In this document: positions 35,189 through 44,606 of the stretch, in pieces | Numbering within the stretch: position 1 is the first letter of the stretch | How the letters are laid out: each line of letters begins with the position of its first letter | NCBI GenBank assembly: GCA_947499005.1 | Contig: CANMML010000009.1 | Location: 78,889 to 142,888, forward strand | Origin: an uncultured Aquimarina sp. | GTDB taxonomy: Bacteria; Bacteroidota; Bacteroidia; Flavobacteriales; Flavobacteriaceae | Direction of reading: 5' to 3' | DNA length: 64,000 nucleotides | Notes under the pieces: model-generated | Seen by the model: only the letters and a program-made list of their open reading frames with translations | What the model was told of the DNA's origin: nothing | Database searches by the model: none | Position numbers and translations under genes: made by a program

Positions 35189-37771
35189 ATGATTACAAAG
35201 ATTTTAAAGTGTGTATTACTTTTTAGCCTTTTTCTTATTGGTTGCACCCCAAAAGAGAAGGAAGTAATTTATCAAGATTTTAATAAAGATTGGAAATTTA
35301 AACTTCAAAAGGAAGAAACTATTGACGATTCTTTTTTTGGGACTGAAGATTGGAGGACTTTAAATGTACCTCACGATTGGAGTGTAGAATACTCTTTTGA
35401 TAATACTAAATACAATGGAGCTACAGGCTTCTTGCCAGGAGGAATAGGTTGGTATACAAAACAATTTAAATTAGAAAAAAAACCTTCTAGAACTAATTAT
35501 ATCATTTTCGATGGAGTGTATAACAACAGCGAATATTGGTTAAATGGGAAACATATTGGAGAACGTCCTTATGGATATGCTCCATTTTATTTTGATATTA
35601 CTAATGACCTTGTTAAAGGAGAAGAAGGAAATCTTTTAAAAGTAAAAGTCGATCATTCTCGTTACATAGATAGTCGTTGGTATACTGGTTCGGGGATTTA
35701 TAGAAAGGTAAAACTAGTTAATAAGTATAATCTTCATATTCCTATTTGGGGAACATTTGTTACAACACCTAAAGTAGCTACATCATCAGCTACAGTTGAT
35801 GCAAAAGTTAAAGTAAAAAATAACTTTGAAGAAGAGAAAGCATTCAATATTGTTTTTGATATTATTGATGCTAATGGAACAGTTGTAGCTTCTACTTCAA
35901 AAGAAGCTAAAGTGGCAGCAGGAAAAGAATTAGAATTTCAATTAGATCAAGCTGTAGCTTCACCAAAATTATGGGGTGTTAATAATCCTTATCTGTATAC
36001 AACAAACATTAAAATAGAACAGGATGGAGTTGTTGTAGATGAAGAAACAAGTACTTTAGGAATTCGTACTGTAAAGTTTGATGCTAATAAAGGGTTCTTC
36101 TTAAATGGAGAAAACATGAAAATTAAAGGGGTTTGTCTGCATCATGATGCTGGTTTAGTAGGTGCAGCCGTACCAAAAGATGTGTGGAGAAGACGCTTTC
36201 AGCATTTAAAAGACGGAGGAGTAAATGCTATTAGAGGATCTCATAACCCGGTTTCGGAAGAATTTATTGACTTATGTGATGAGATGGGAATTTTATTACA
36301 AGATGAGTTTTTTGACGAATGGGATAACCCAAAAGACAAGCGATTAAATCAAGAGGAAAGACATAAAGATTATGCTTCAAGAGGATATACGGATCATTTC
36401 CATAAATGGGCAAAGAAAGATTTGACCAATGTAATGCTGCGTGACCGTAACCACCCATCAGTTTTTCAATGGAGTATAGGTAACGAGATCGAGTGGACTT
36501 ACCCGGTACATAGACATGCTTCTGGTTACTTTAATATGGGATGGGAAGGAAATTATTTTTTCGATGCACCTCCAATAGGTAAAGAAGAAATTAAAAAACG
36601 ATATGAAGAATTCATTGAAGTGCAAAAAAATAATTTTGATGCCGAAAAATATGAGTTCTTAGAAGGGAATTACGTTTGTGCAGAGACAGCACAACGATTA
36701 TCTAAGTGGACAAAAGCATTAGATACAACACGTGTAGTAACCGCTAATATGATTCTGCCTTCAGTGAGTTTAGAATCGGGTTATGGTGATGCTGTAGATG
36801 TAGCAGGATTTAGCTACCGTCGTATATTATATGATTATGCACATGAAAACTACCCAAATAAGGTCATTATGGGTACAGAAAACCTAGGGCAATGGCACGA
36901 ATGGAAAGCTATTATGGAAAGACCATTCGTATCAGGAACTTTCTTGTGGACAGGTATTGATTACATGGGAGAGTCTCATGGGCGTGGATATCCTAGAAGA
37001 GGGTTAGAGTGTGGATTGTTAGATTTTGCAGGGTTTAAAAAACCATCATTTTATATGATGAAGTCTCTTTGGAATGAAGAACCAAATATTTTTATTGCTT
37101 CAAATAAACCAGAGAGATCATTATTCAAAGTTGATTCGAAAACGAAAAAAGTAGTTGAAAAAAGAGAAGGATATTGGAAGACGGCATTATGGGATTGGCA
37201 TAGAGTCGTAGAACATTGGAACGATTATAAGGAAGGAGAAGAAGTGATTCTCGAACTATATTCTAATTGCGATGAAATCGAATTATTCTTAAATGATGTT
37301 TCTCAAGGAAAGAAAAAGTTAGCCGATTTTGACGATCATATATACAAGTGGGCTGTAGCTTATAAGGAAGGAACAGTAAAAGCTGTTGGTACAAAAGATG
37401 GAAAAACAGTTACTTCTACAATCGTTACTGCTGGTAAGCCAACTAATGTGAAATTAACGGTTGATAAATCTAATCTAGATGCTAACAACGATGATGTAGC
37501 TCATATTGTAGCGCAGTTAGTAGACGAAAAAGGAAATCCAGTTAAAAATATAGAACAAGAAATTACTTTTGATATTGACGGAGATGTTAAGTTATTAGGA
37601 GTAGATAATGGACATGTAAATAGTGTGCAAGATTATCAAACTAATAAAGTTAAGACGCATTTAGGTCAAGTTTTATTGATAGTGCAAGCTAAAGAAACAG
37701 CAACTATTTCTAATATTAAAGCAACTTCGAAAGATCTTTCGAGTAATACAATAACTTTAAATATTAAATAA
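35189..37771 (+). CDS. GH2 beta-galactosidase-like lipoprotein
   Basis: 860 residues. Lipobox [19 protein letters not shown] with Cys 19, so it is a lipoprotein of the periplasm or cell surface. GH2 sugar-binding domain ([35 protein letters not shown]), immunoglobulin-like domain, and TIM-barrel with acid/base Glu in WSIGNEIEW (near residue 432) and nucleophile Glu in MGTENLGQW (near residue 562). C-terminal Ig-like domains close it. Heads a five-gene cluster with GH117 and dehydrogenases. Similar GH2 plus GH117 pairs belong to red-algal galactan (agar, porphyran, carrageenan) loci; activity on such oligosaccharides is inferred. Confidence 0.92.
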   Translation: MITKILKCVLLFSLFLIGCTPKEKEVIYQDFNKDWKFKLQKEETIDDSFFGTEDWRTLNVPHDWSVEYSFDNTKYNGATGFLPGGIGWYTKQFKLEKKPSRTNYIIFDGVYNNSEYWLNGKHIGERPYGYAPFYFDITNDLVKGEEGNLLKVKVDHSRYIDSRWYTGSGIYRKVKLVNKYNLHIPIWGTFVTTPKVATSSATVDAKVKVKNNFEEEKAFNIVFDIIDANGTVVASTSKEAKVAAGKELEFQLDQAVASPKLWGVNNPYLYTTNIKIEQDGVVVDEETSTLGIRTVKFDANKGFFLNGENMKIKGVCLHHDAGLVGAAVPKDVWRRRFQHLKDGGVNAIRGSHNPVSEEFIDLCDEMGILLQDEFFDEWDNPKDKRLNQEERHKDYASRGYTDHFHKWAKKDLTNVMLRDRNHPSVFQWSIGNEIEWTYPVHRHASGYFNMGWEGNYFFDAPPIGKEEIKKRYEEFIEVQKNNFDAEKYEFLEGNYVCAETAQRLSKWTKALDTTRVVTANMILPSVSLESGYGDAVDVAGFSYRRILYDYAHENYPNKVIMGTENLGQWHEWKAIMERPFVSGTFLWTGIDYMGESHGRGYPRRGLECGLLDFAGFKKPSFYMMKSLWNEEPNIFIASNKPERSLFKVDSKTKKVVEKREGYWKTALWDWHRVVEHWNDYKEGEEVILELYSNCDEIELFLNDVSQGKKKLADFDDHIYKWAVAYKEGTVKAVGTKDGKTVTSTIVTAGKPTNVKLTVDKSNLDANNDDVAHIVAQLVDEKGNPVKNIEQEITFDIDGDVKLLGVDNGHVNSVQDYQTNKVKTHLGQVLLIVQAKETATISNIKATSKDLSSNTITLNIK

Positions 37772-37784
37772 TCAAACATAAACC

Positions 37785-39047
37785 ATGAAAATAAAAGTTA
37801 GCGCTTTTGCTGCATTAGCAGCAGCTTTGGTAGTAGGTTGTAATCAACCAGCTCCACAACAAACAGAGGATAAGCCTTGTGAACCACAATTGGACTTATC
37901 TCCAGAGAAATTAGACCGTTTTGGTATTACTAACAAAGACCATTTAAGTGCTGCTTCTAAGAGAGCATTACAATGGAAATATGTAGAAAATGATTGGTAT
38001 AGAGTTTTTAACCCTATGCAACCATTAAAAGGAGATTTAGCATACGAAGAAGGTGTGGTTCGTCGTGATCCATCAGCAGTAATTTTTGCAGAAGGTTTAT
38101 ATCACGTATGGTATTCTAGAAGTACAGGAGTAACAGATGGTTTTGGAGGAGATGTTGAAAACGACAAAGTATTCCCTTGGGATCGTTGTACTGTTTGGCA
38201 TGCAACATCTAAAGATGGATGGACATGGAAAGAAGATAAGCAAGCTGCTGTACCATTAGGTAAAAAAGGTGCTTATGATGATCGTTCTATCTTTACTGTA
38301 GAGGTAATGCAACATGATGGAATGTTCTACTTATGTTATCAAACAATTAAGTCTCCGTATGATGTACGTACTAAAAACGAAGTTGGTTTAGCTTGGTCTA
38401 AGTCTCCATTTGGTCCTTGGGAAAAAAGTGCAGCACCTATCTTGAAGCCAGCTGATAATGGGATTTGGAAAGGAGAAAAACAAAACCGTTTCCATGTAGA
38501 AAAGAAAGGAGATTTCGATTCTCATAAAGTACACGATCCATGTATCTTGCCTCATAATGGTAAATTTTACCTTTATTATAAAGGCGAGCAAATGGGAGAA
38601 GAGATTCTTTTTGGAGGGCGTCAAATCCGTCATGGTGTAGCTGTTGCTGACAATCCAAAAGGGCCATATGTAAAGTCTAAGTATAACCCAATTTCTAATT
38701 CAGGTCATGAGATTTGTGTTTGGCCAGTTGATGGAGGTATTGCATCTTTGGTAACTACAGATGGACCAGAAAGAAATACATTCCAATTCTCTCCTGATGG
38801 AATCAACTTTGAAATCCGTGGAGCTGTAAAAGGGGCTAATATGCCACATGCTATTGGATTAAACAGAAGTTTAAAAGCTACTGCTGGTAACCCAACTAAA
38901 GTATTTGATTGGGGATTATCTCACGTATACAATAGCTGGAATTATCAAAGCATTATGCGTTTTGATTCTTACAGAAAAACTTCTCACGTAGCTCCAGGAG
39001 AAAGTACTCCTGACGATGAGAAAAACGAAGAAGTTCAAGATAACTAA
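37785..39047 (+). CDS. GH117 alpha-1,3-anhydrogalactosidase lipoprotein
   Basis: 420 residues with lipobox MKIKVSAFAALAAALVVGC (Cys 19). Family GH117 signatures: VVRRDPSAV with the catalytic Asp at 95, WDRCTVWHATSKDGWTWKE, AYDDRSIFTVEVMQHDGMFYL, KVHDPCILPHNGKFYLYYKG and SGHEICVW with the conserved His. GH117 enzymes remove terminal 3,6-anhydro-L-galactose from neoagarooligosaccharides (some members have other activities). It starts 13 bp after the GH2 gene. The many CGT, GGT and TTA codons here and in the next three genes suggest strong expression. Confidence 0.9.
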   Translation: MKIKVSAFAALAAALVVGCNQPAPQQTEDKPCEPQLDLSPEKLDRFGITNKDHLSAASKRALQWKYVENDWYRVFNPMQPLKGDLAYEEGVVRRDPSAVIFAEGLYHVWYSRSTGVTDGFGGDVENDKVFPWDRCTVWHATSKDGWTWKEDKQAAVPLGKKGAYDDRSIFTVEVMQHDGMFYLCYQTIKSPYDVRTKNEVGLAWSKSPFGPWEKSAAPILKPADNGIWKGEKQNRFHVEKKGDFDSHKVHDPCILPHNGKFYLYYKGEQMGEEILFGGRQIRHGVAVADNPKGPYVKSKYNPISNSGHEICVWPVDGGIASLVTTDGPERNTFQFSPDGINFEIRGAVKGANMPHAIGLNRSLKATAGNPTKVFDWGLSHVYNSWNYQSIMRFDSYRKTSHVAPGESTPDDEKNEEVQDN

Positions 39048-39081
39048 GAAAAATTAATATCTATTTATAATTATATAACAA

Positions 39082-40098
39082 TTGAAAGCAACTAGATACG
39101 AGGGTAATAAAACCTTCAGCGTAATTGAAAAGGAAGTTGAGGCACCAGCAGCTGGTGATGTGCGTATTAAGGTCGCTTACTCTGGGGTATGTGGTACTGA
39201 TGTACACATTTACCACGGTATGATGGATCAACGTGTTAGCATTCCTGTAACTATTGGACATGAAATGTCTGGTACTATTGATGCAGTAGGAGAAGGAGTA
39301 ACTGGTTATGAAGTAGGTGATAAAGTCGTTGTACGTCCATTAGACGACCGTGGAGCGAAACCTTCTGATAAAGGGTTTAATCACGTATGTGAGGACTTGA
39401 AATTTATTGGTATTGATAGTCCAGGTTCTATGCAACAATATTGGAATGTTCCAGCATTTACATTGCACAAGTTAAAAGCAGAAACTTCATTGAAGTTAGC
39501 AGCGTTAATCGAGCCATTATCAGTAGCATCTCACGATGTTCGTTTATCAGAATTAAAAGCGGGTGAAACTGCTGTGATTCTTGGTGGTGGACCAATCGGT
39601 TTATTAGTAGCTATGGTTGCTAAAGATACAGGAGCTAATGTGATTATTTCAGAAGTGAACCCTGTTCGTATTCAAAAGGCTAAAGACTTAGGGTTTGACT
39701 GTGTTAGTCCTGCAGAATTAGACTTAGTAGAATATGTAAGAGAGAAAACAGAAGGTCGTTTGGCTGATGTAGTTTTTGAAGTTGCAGGGGTACAACCAGC
39801 TTTGGATGTTATGACAGAAGTAGCTGGTATTCGTGGAAGAATCGTTATGGTCGCTATTCACGGACAACCTAAGCCAGTAAACTTATTTAAGTTCTTCTGG
39901 AAAGAATTGAAATTAATCGGAGCTCGTGTTTATGAGAAAGAAGATTATGAGAAATCAATTGCTTTAATTACGGCTAACGAGTTACCATTTGAAGAAATGA
40001 TTACTGATGTTCAGCCGTTATCAAACATTCAGGAAGTGTTTGAAAACATTGATAAAAATCCTAATGGATTAAAAGTGTTAATGGATTGTCAATTATAA
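39082..40098 (+). CDS. zinc-dependent medium-chain dehydrogenase (TTG start)
   Basis: 338 residues. Zn-dependent alcohol/polyol dehydrogenase fold: catalytic Zn ligands in YSGVCGTDVHIYHG and IGHEMSG, then the NAD-binding VILGGGPIGLLVAMVAK. The usual structural four-Cys lobe is absent. The start is a true TTG at 39082: there is no in-frame ATG nearby, and the sequence reads MKATRYEGNKTFSVIE as expected for the family. 34 bp after GH117. Probably oxidises galactose- or anhydrosugar-derived alcohols; substrate unknown. Confidence 0.88.
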   Translation: MKATRYEGNKTFSVIEKEVEAPAAGDVRIKVAYSGVCGTDVHIYHGMMDQRVSIPVTIGHEMSGTIDAVGEGVTGYEVGDKVVVRPLDDRGAKPSDKGFNHVCEDLKFIGIDSPGSMQQYWNVPAFTLHKLKAETSLKLAALIEPLSVASHDVRLSELKAGETAVILGGGPIGLLVAMVAKDTGANVIISEVNPVRIQKAKDLGFDCVSPAELDLVEYVREKTEGRLADVVFEVAGVQPALDVMTEVAGIRGRIVMVAIHGQPKPVNLFKFFWKELKLIGARVYEKEDYEKSIALITANELPFEEMITDVQPLSNIQEVFENIDKNPNGLKVLMDCQL

Positions 40099-40114
40099 AA
40101 AATAGAAATTAATA

Positions 40115-40885
40115 ATGAGCATTTTAAATAAATTTAATCTTGAAGGTAAAACAGCCTTAGTAACAGGATGTAAAAGAGGTATTGGTAAAGCTATGGCTGT
40201 TGCTTTAGCTGAAGCAGGAGCTGATGTTATTGGTGTTAGTGCTTCTCTAGAATTAGAAGGAAGTACAGTTGAAGCTGAAGTAAAAGCTACTGGTAAAAAC
40301 TTTAAAGCATACCAATGTGATTTTGGTGATCGTAAAGCCTTATATGGTTTTATTAATGCAGTAAAGGCAGATTTCCCAGTTATTGACATTTTAGTTAATA
40401 ATGCAGGTACTATTCTAAGAACGCCTGCTGCAGAGCACCCAGATGAAATGTGGGATAAAGTAATTGAGGTAAACCAAAATGCGCAATTTATTTTAACTCG
40501 TGAAATCGGGAAAGAAATGGTTGCTCGTGGTTCTGGTAAAGTTGTATTTACAGCATCTTTATTAACTTTCCAAGGAGGAATTACCGTTCCAGGATATGCA
40601 GCTTCTAAAGGAGCGATCGGTCAGTTAACAATGGCTTTTGCAAATGAGTGGGCTGGTAGTGGTGTTAATGTAAACGCTATTGCTCCTGGTTATATCTCTA
40701 CAGATAATACTGAAGCATTAAGAAATAATCCAGAACGTGCCAATTCAATTTTAGCACGTATTCCTGCTGGACGTTGGGGTCAACCAGAAGATTTTGCTGG
40801 TCCAACTGTATTCTTATGTTCTGATGCTGCCTCTTATATGTCGGGTAGTATTATGTTAGTTGATGGTGGATGGATGGGACGATAG
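40115..40885 (+). CDS. short-chain dehydrogenase (KduD-like)
   Basis: 256 residues. SDR features: cofactor motif TGCKRGIGKA, NNAG at about 90, catalytic Ser, Tyr and Lys in FTASLLTFQGGITVPGYAASKGA. Closest resemblance is to 2-dehydro-3-deoxy-gluconate or gluconate 5-dehydrogenases (GRWGQPEDFAGPTVFL, SGSIMLVDGGWMGR). It likely acts on a ketodeoxy sugar acid arising from galactan breakdown. 16 bp after the Zn-dehydrogenase. Confidence 0.88.
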   Translation: MSILNKFNLEGKTALVTGCKRGIGKAMAVALAEAGADVIGVSASLELEGSTVEAEVKATGKNFKAYQCDFGDRKALYGFINAVKADFPVIDILVNNAGTILRTPAAEHPDEMWDKVIEVNQNAQFILTREIGKEMVARGSGKVVFTASLLTFQGGITVPGYAASKGAIGQLTMAFANEWAGSGVNVNAIAPGYISTDNTEALRNNPERANSILARIPAGRWGQPEDFAGPTVFLCSDAASYMSGSIMLVDGGWMGR

Positions 40886-40894
40886 TCTCGTTTT

Positions 40895-41000
40895 GGAAAA
40901 GAGAAAATAGAGGATAGAAAAGAGATAAAATTTATTTTTAATGTATTTTAATCATAAAAGTCTATTTTCTGTACTCTCTTTTCTTTTTTCTATATAAATT
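40895..41000 (+). repeat. Imperfect inverted repeat between SDR and aldehyde dehydrogenase genes
   Basis: GAAAAGAGAAAATAGAGG near 40897 and TCTATTTTCTGTACTCTCTT near 40961 pair imperfectly across a 45-bp centre. It is in the middle of the operon-like cluster and could modulate readthrough or be a dispersed simple repeat. Confidence 0.4.
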
Positions 41001-41022
41001 TAACTTAGTAAAATAAAATCAC

Positions 41023-42474
41023 ATGGCTGTAAAAGAATATGAATTATTCATCGGTGGTGAGTGGAGAAAATCTACATCTGGTGAAACAATTGATGTAATT
41101 AGCCCTTCTACGGAAGAGTTAGTTGCAAAAGTGCAAAATGGTACTGCTGAAGAAGCAATCGAAACTTTAGAGGTAGCAGATAAAGCACAAAAAGAATGGA
41201 AGAAACTTCCGGCAAGAAAGCGTGCTGAATACTTATACGCTTTAGCTAATGAAATCAAGGCTAATTCAGAGTATTTAGCGGAGCTATTAGTTAAAGAACA
41301 AGGTAAGCTTTTAAAAGTAGCAAAAATGGAAGTTGCTGTTACAGCTTCTTTTATTGAGTATGCAGCTGAAGGTGCACGTCGTATCGAAGGAGATATTATT
41401 CCTTCTGATAACCCTAACGAGCAAATTTGGATTCAAAAAGTGCCTCGTGGTGTAGTAGTTGCTATTACTGCTTGGAATTTCCCATTTGCATTAGCAGGAC
41501 GTAAATTAGGTCCAGCATTAGTGGCTGGTAACTCAATTGTAATCAAGCCAACTTCTGAGACTCCATTAGCAACATTAGAGTTAGGAAACTTAGCAAACAA
41601 AGTAGGTATTCCTGCCGGTGTTATCAATATCTTAACAGGACCTGGTCGTGCTATGGGTAATGCTTTAGTTGAAAGTCCAATCTGTAAGATGGTTACAATG
41701 ACAGGATCTACGCCAGTTGGACAACAAATCGCTCGTAATGCAGCTCAAAACTTAACTCACGTTCAGTTAGAGTTAGGTGGTAAAGCTCCATTTATAGTAT
41801 TTGCTGATGCTGATATAGATGCTGCTGTAGAATCTGCCTTACATTCTCGTTTTGATAACTGTGGTCAGGTATGTACTTGTAATGAGCGTATGTATGTTCA
41901 TGAAGATATTTATGATGTATTCATGGATAAATTCTTGGCTGCTACAAAAGCATTGAAAGTTGGAGATCCAATGTTGGATGATACTGATATGGGACCAAAA
42001 GTAAATGGGTCAGAACTTAAGCATATGGAGCATTTAGTAGAAGTTTCTGTAAAAGAAGGAGCTACTATTGCAGCAGGAGGAAAGCGTCCTGAAGGAGCTC
42101 AATTTGAAAAAGGTTTCTGGTTCGAGCCAACGGTATTAACAAATGTTACTCAGGATATGACTATCGTACATGAGGAGTCATTTGGACCTATCTTACCAGT
42201 ATTGAAGTTCTCTTCTTTCGAGCAAGTAATTGGATTCGCTAATGACTGTGAGTATGGTTTAGCTGCTATGGTTTTCACAAATGATATGAATACGATCATG
42301 AAGTGTAACGACGAGTTAGAATATGGAGAGATCTATGTTAATCGTGGTCATGGGGAGCAACATCAAGGATTCCATAACGGATATAAATTATCTGGTTCTG
42401 GAGGAGAAGATGGTAAATATGGATTTGAGCAGTACTTAGAGAAAAAGACTTTCTACGTACGTCATAAAGTATAA
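41023..42474 (+). CDS. NAD(P)-dependent aldehyde dehydrogenase
   Basis: 483 residues. Aldehyde dehydrogenase family: cofactor segment TAWNFPFALAGRKLGPAL, catalytic Glu in LELGGKAPF, and catalytic Cys in FDNCGQVCTCNERMYV. It resembles AldA-type lactaldehyde dehydrogenases and the enzymes that oxidise 3,6-anhydrogalactose to anhydrogalactonate. With GH2, GH117, Zn-dehydrogenase and SDR next door, an anhydrogalactose role is likely. No cycloisomerase, kinase or aldolase is present in this window. Confidence 0.92.
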   Translation: MAVKEYELFIGGEWRKSTSGETIDVISPSTEELVAKVQNGTAEEAIETLEVADKAQKEWKKLPARKRAEYLYALANEIKANSEYLAELLVKEQGKLLKVAKMEVAVTASFIEYAAEGARRIEGDIIPSDNPNEQIWIQKVPRGVVVAITAWNFPFALAGRKLGPALVAGNSIVIKPTSETPLATLELGNLANKVGIPAGVINILTGPGRAMGNALVESPICKMVTMTGSTPVGQQIARNAAQNLTHVQLELGGKAPFIVFADADIDAAVESALHSRFDNCGQVCTCNERMYVHEDIYDVFMDKFLAATKALKVGDPMLDDTDMGPKVNGSELKHMEHLVEVSVKEGATIAAGGKRPEGAQFEKGFWFEPTVLTNVTQDMTIVHEESFGPILPVLKFSSFEQVIGFANDCEYGLAAMVFTNDMNTIMKCNDELEYGEIYVNRGHGEQHQGFHNGYKLSGSGGEDGKYGFEQYLEKKTFYVRHKV

Positions 42475-42497
42475 TTCATTTCGAATTATCGTATATG

Positions 42498-42529
42498 AAA
42501 ATGCCACTCGAATTTCGAGTGGCATTTTT
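42498..42529 (+). terminator. Terminator of the GH2-GH117 cluster
   Basis: Stem AAAATGCCACTCG (42498-42510) with 42516-42528, loop AATTT, then a T-run. It sits 24 bp past the aldehyde dehydrogenase stop and can also serve the convergent minus-strand gene. Confidence 0.85.
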
Positions 42530-42569
42530 GTTTAAATAAAGTGTTCTATAGTAAAGTATATTGTTGATA

Positions 42570-44603
42570 CTATTTTTTCTTCAATACGATCTGTTCATTC
42601 TGCTTTTCTACCAAAATTTTGTAGAATTCTTGAAGCGTTTTATATTCATTAATAGGAAAGAAAGCCTTACTTAACTTTTCGGAAACTCTAATAGTTATAG
42701 AGTTTCCTATAGTCATAGTAGTAAACTTAAAAAAACCTAAATTATTAGGTAAACCTATAGTAGTATTTTCAGGAATTGATTCAATGGTATAGTTTTCAGG
42801 AACTGATATGTTGATGATATATGATTTTTCTATAGGGTATTCCCAATCTACAGGGAATTTACGGGATTCTTGTTTTAAAGGGTTGTCATTCTTTTTCAAA
42901 AATAACATTGGGTAGACGTAGATTTCATTATCAACTACAGTTATTCTATCTGCATCTTCAAATTCAAAGGATTCCTTCACTTTTTGGTAAGGATCATCTT
43001 TGCCATTATTTTGATAGTTGGTTATTTCATTTAAGTTATAGTGTTTTTTTAAGAAATCAATATTCTGATCGTTTCCTTTTTTTAAGTAATTTCTACGTTG
43101 TAAAGCTGCATAATCGCCTCTTCTTTCTTGTAGTTTACCAACAGCAATTCCATTTTCATTGATAGTATAATTAAGCATACTTTGTACCTTAGATGGCTTA
43201 ATAATTCTTAAATTTATAGGAACTGCAGTTTTATTATTACTAAGTAATTTTCCACTTCCTTGTATTACTCTTTTAGGTAGTAGATTTGGTATGCCTGATT
43301 TTTGCGTAGCATCTAAATATATTTTAGAGTTATTACTTAAAGTAACCTCAGTAATAGCATAATCAAAAGCATTTATATTAGGAAAAATAGATTTTCTAGA
43401 TTTGTTACTTATTACAAATACAGGTCTTGCTTTGATACCTGAATGCTGCAATGCCGAAATAAGGATTGTATTGATTTGTCCACTACTGCCAACACCATCT
43501 TTGTAGGCTTTTTTAACTCCTCTGTAGGCCATAGATGTGTAACGTTTATTCCATCGGATAGATTTTTTTATAAACTCATAGATTTTTAAGACATTGTCTT
43601 TTTCATTACCTGGTTGTAGATTTAATAAGGAAAGGTCTTTTTTATAATAATCTGATTTAGAGACTTCACTTTTATAGCTAGATCTATCCGTTAATTTCTT
43701 TAAAACATCATCCCAGCTATATGCATAGACTTTTTCTGGTCCATTAGGGTAACGAATAGACTTTAGATAGAATTCTAATGTAGTCGCATAATTCCAAATA
43801 AATGGAACAAAGGGCTCGTCGGATAGTGATGGTATATTTGTTTGCTTTACTTTATAAACGTTAGATAAAAAGTCTATTTTTTCAAAATTAGATTGTGATC
43901 TCACAGTAGTAAAACCATTACCACTAGACCTTGTTATTGAGGTAAACTGCGCATTACTCGTTTTGGTGTTTCTATTAATCTGAATTGGATATTCGCCACG
44001 TGTTTGTATTTGATAAGTGTAAAATTCAGGAATTTCAATATTAACATCAATATTTGCTATCGGAATTCGTCTTTCAAAATAAATTGGGGGGATGTAGGTA
44101 TAATATGGAGAGATCTTTGTGTATGAATATTCAATAATTGAGCCCACAATTACTTTGGGTAGTGTAATTTTTTGGTTTTTTTCATGATCATTTTTGTTCT
44201 CTGGCTCAAAAATTCCTTTTTTTGATAATTTTTCAGTTTCAATTTTACCATCAACTAAGTTATATGTAACTCCCTTTATATTGCTTGCTTTTTCTTGAGC
44301 AGAATTACCATAAAATAAATGAATATTATGAGTTCCCCAGCGTAATCCATCTTCTTTATAGATTTTAATTCGTCTATAGAATTTGGTGTGAATAGTAAAT
44401 CCTTCATTTTGATTGTATACATATTGTATTTCCTTACTTTCGTTAAGTATAACAGCAGGTGCGTTGGATTCTAATGGATATGATGTTTCTTTTAATTGCT
44501 CGATCGTTACTTTTTCTCTTTTTTCTTTACTGTAAGAAATGGTAAAGATGAAAAAGAATATAAATAGGAGGTAGGTAATACGTTTACATAGTAATGTAAT
44601 CAT
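42570..44603 (-). CDS. DUF3857/transglutaminase-like secreted protein, catalytic Cys missing
   Basis: 677 residues, signal peptide (YLLFIFFFIFTISYS-K). Layout: DUF3857 domain, transglutaminase-like core at about 270-430, then a DUF2569-like beta tail. Where active members have GxCKD, this protein reads DGVGSSGQINTILISAL, and the later His site reads FDYAITEV; the core is probably inactive. It starts 3 bp after the stop of the upstream paralogue at 44607, which keeps the Cys, so the pair is cotranscribed. Confidence 0.87.
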   Translation of the reverse strand: MITLLCKRITYLLFIFFFIFTISYSKEKREKVTIEQLKETSYPLESNAPAVILNESKEIQYVYNQNEGFTIHTKFYRRIKIYKEDGLRWGTHNIHLFYGNSAQEKASNIKGVTYNLVDGKIETEKLSKKGIFEPENKNDHEKNQKITLPKVIVGSIIEYSYTKISPYYTYIPPIYFERRIPIANIDVNIEIPEFYTYQIQTRGEYPIQINRNTKTSNAQFTSITRSSGNGFTTVRSQSNFEKIDFLSNVYKVKQTNIPSLSDEPFVPFIWNYATTLEFYLKSIRYPNGPEKVYAYSWDDVLKKLTDRSSYKSEVSKSDYYKKDLSLLNLQPGNEKDNVLKIYEFIKKSIRWNKRYTSMAYRGVKKAYKDGVGSSGQINTILISALQHSGIKARPVFVISNKSRKSIFPNINAFDYAITEVTLSNNSKIYLDATQKSGIPNLLPKRVIQGSGKLLSNNKTAVPINLRIIKPSKVQSMLNYTINENGIAVGKLQERRGDYAALQRRNYLKKGNDQNIDFLKKHYNLNEITNYQNNGKDDPYQKVKESFEFEDADRITVVDNEIYVYPMLFLKKNDNPLKQESRKFPVDWEYPIEKSYIINISVPENYTIESIPENTTIGLPNNLGFFKFTTMTIGNSITIRVSEKLSKAFFPINEYKTLQEFYKILVEKQNEQIVLKKK

Positions 44604-44606
44604 CGA

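Noticed and set aside
34989..35192. 67-residue open frame upstream of the GH2 gene
   Set aside because: TTG start, very AT-rich, and it lies in the divergent control region with the inverted repeats; its end overlaps the GH2 start.
38388..38667. Two minus-strand frames inside the GH117 gene
   Set aside because: Antisense shadows created by the biased codons of GH117.
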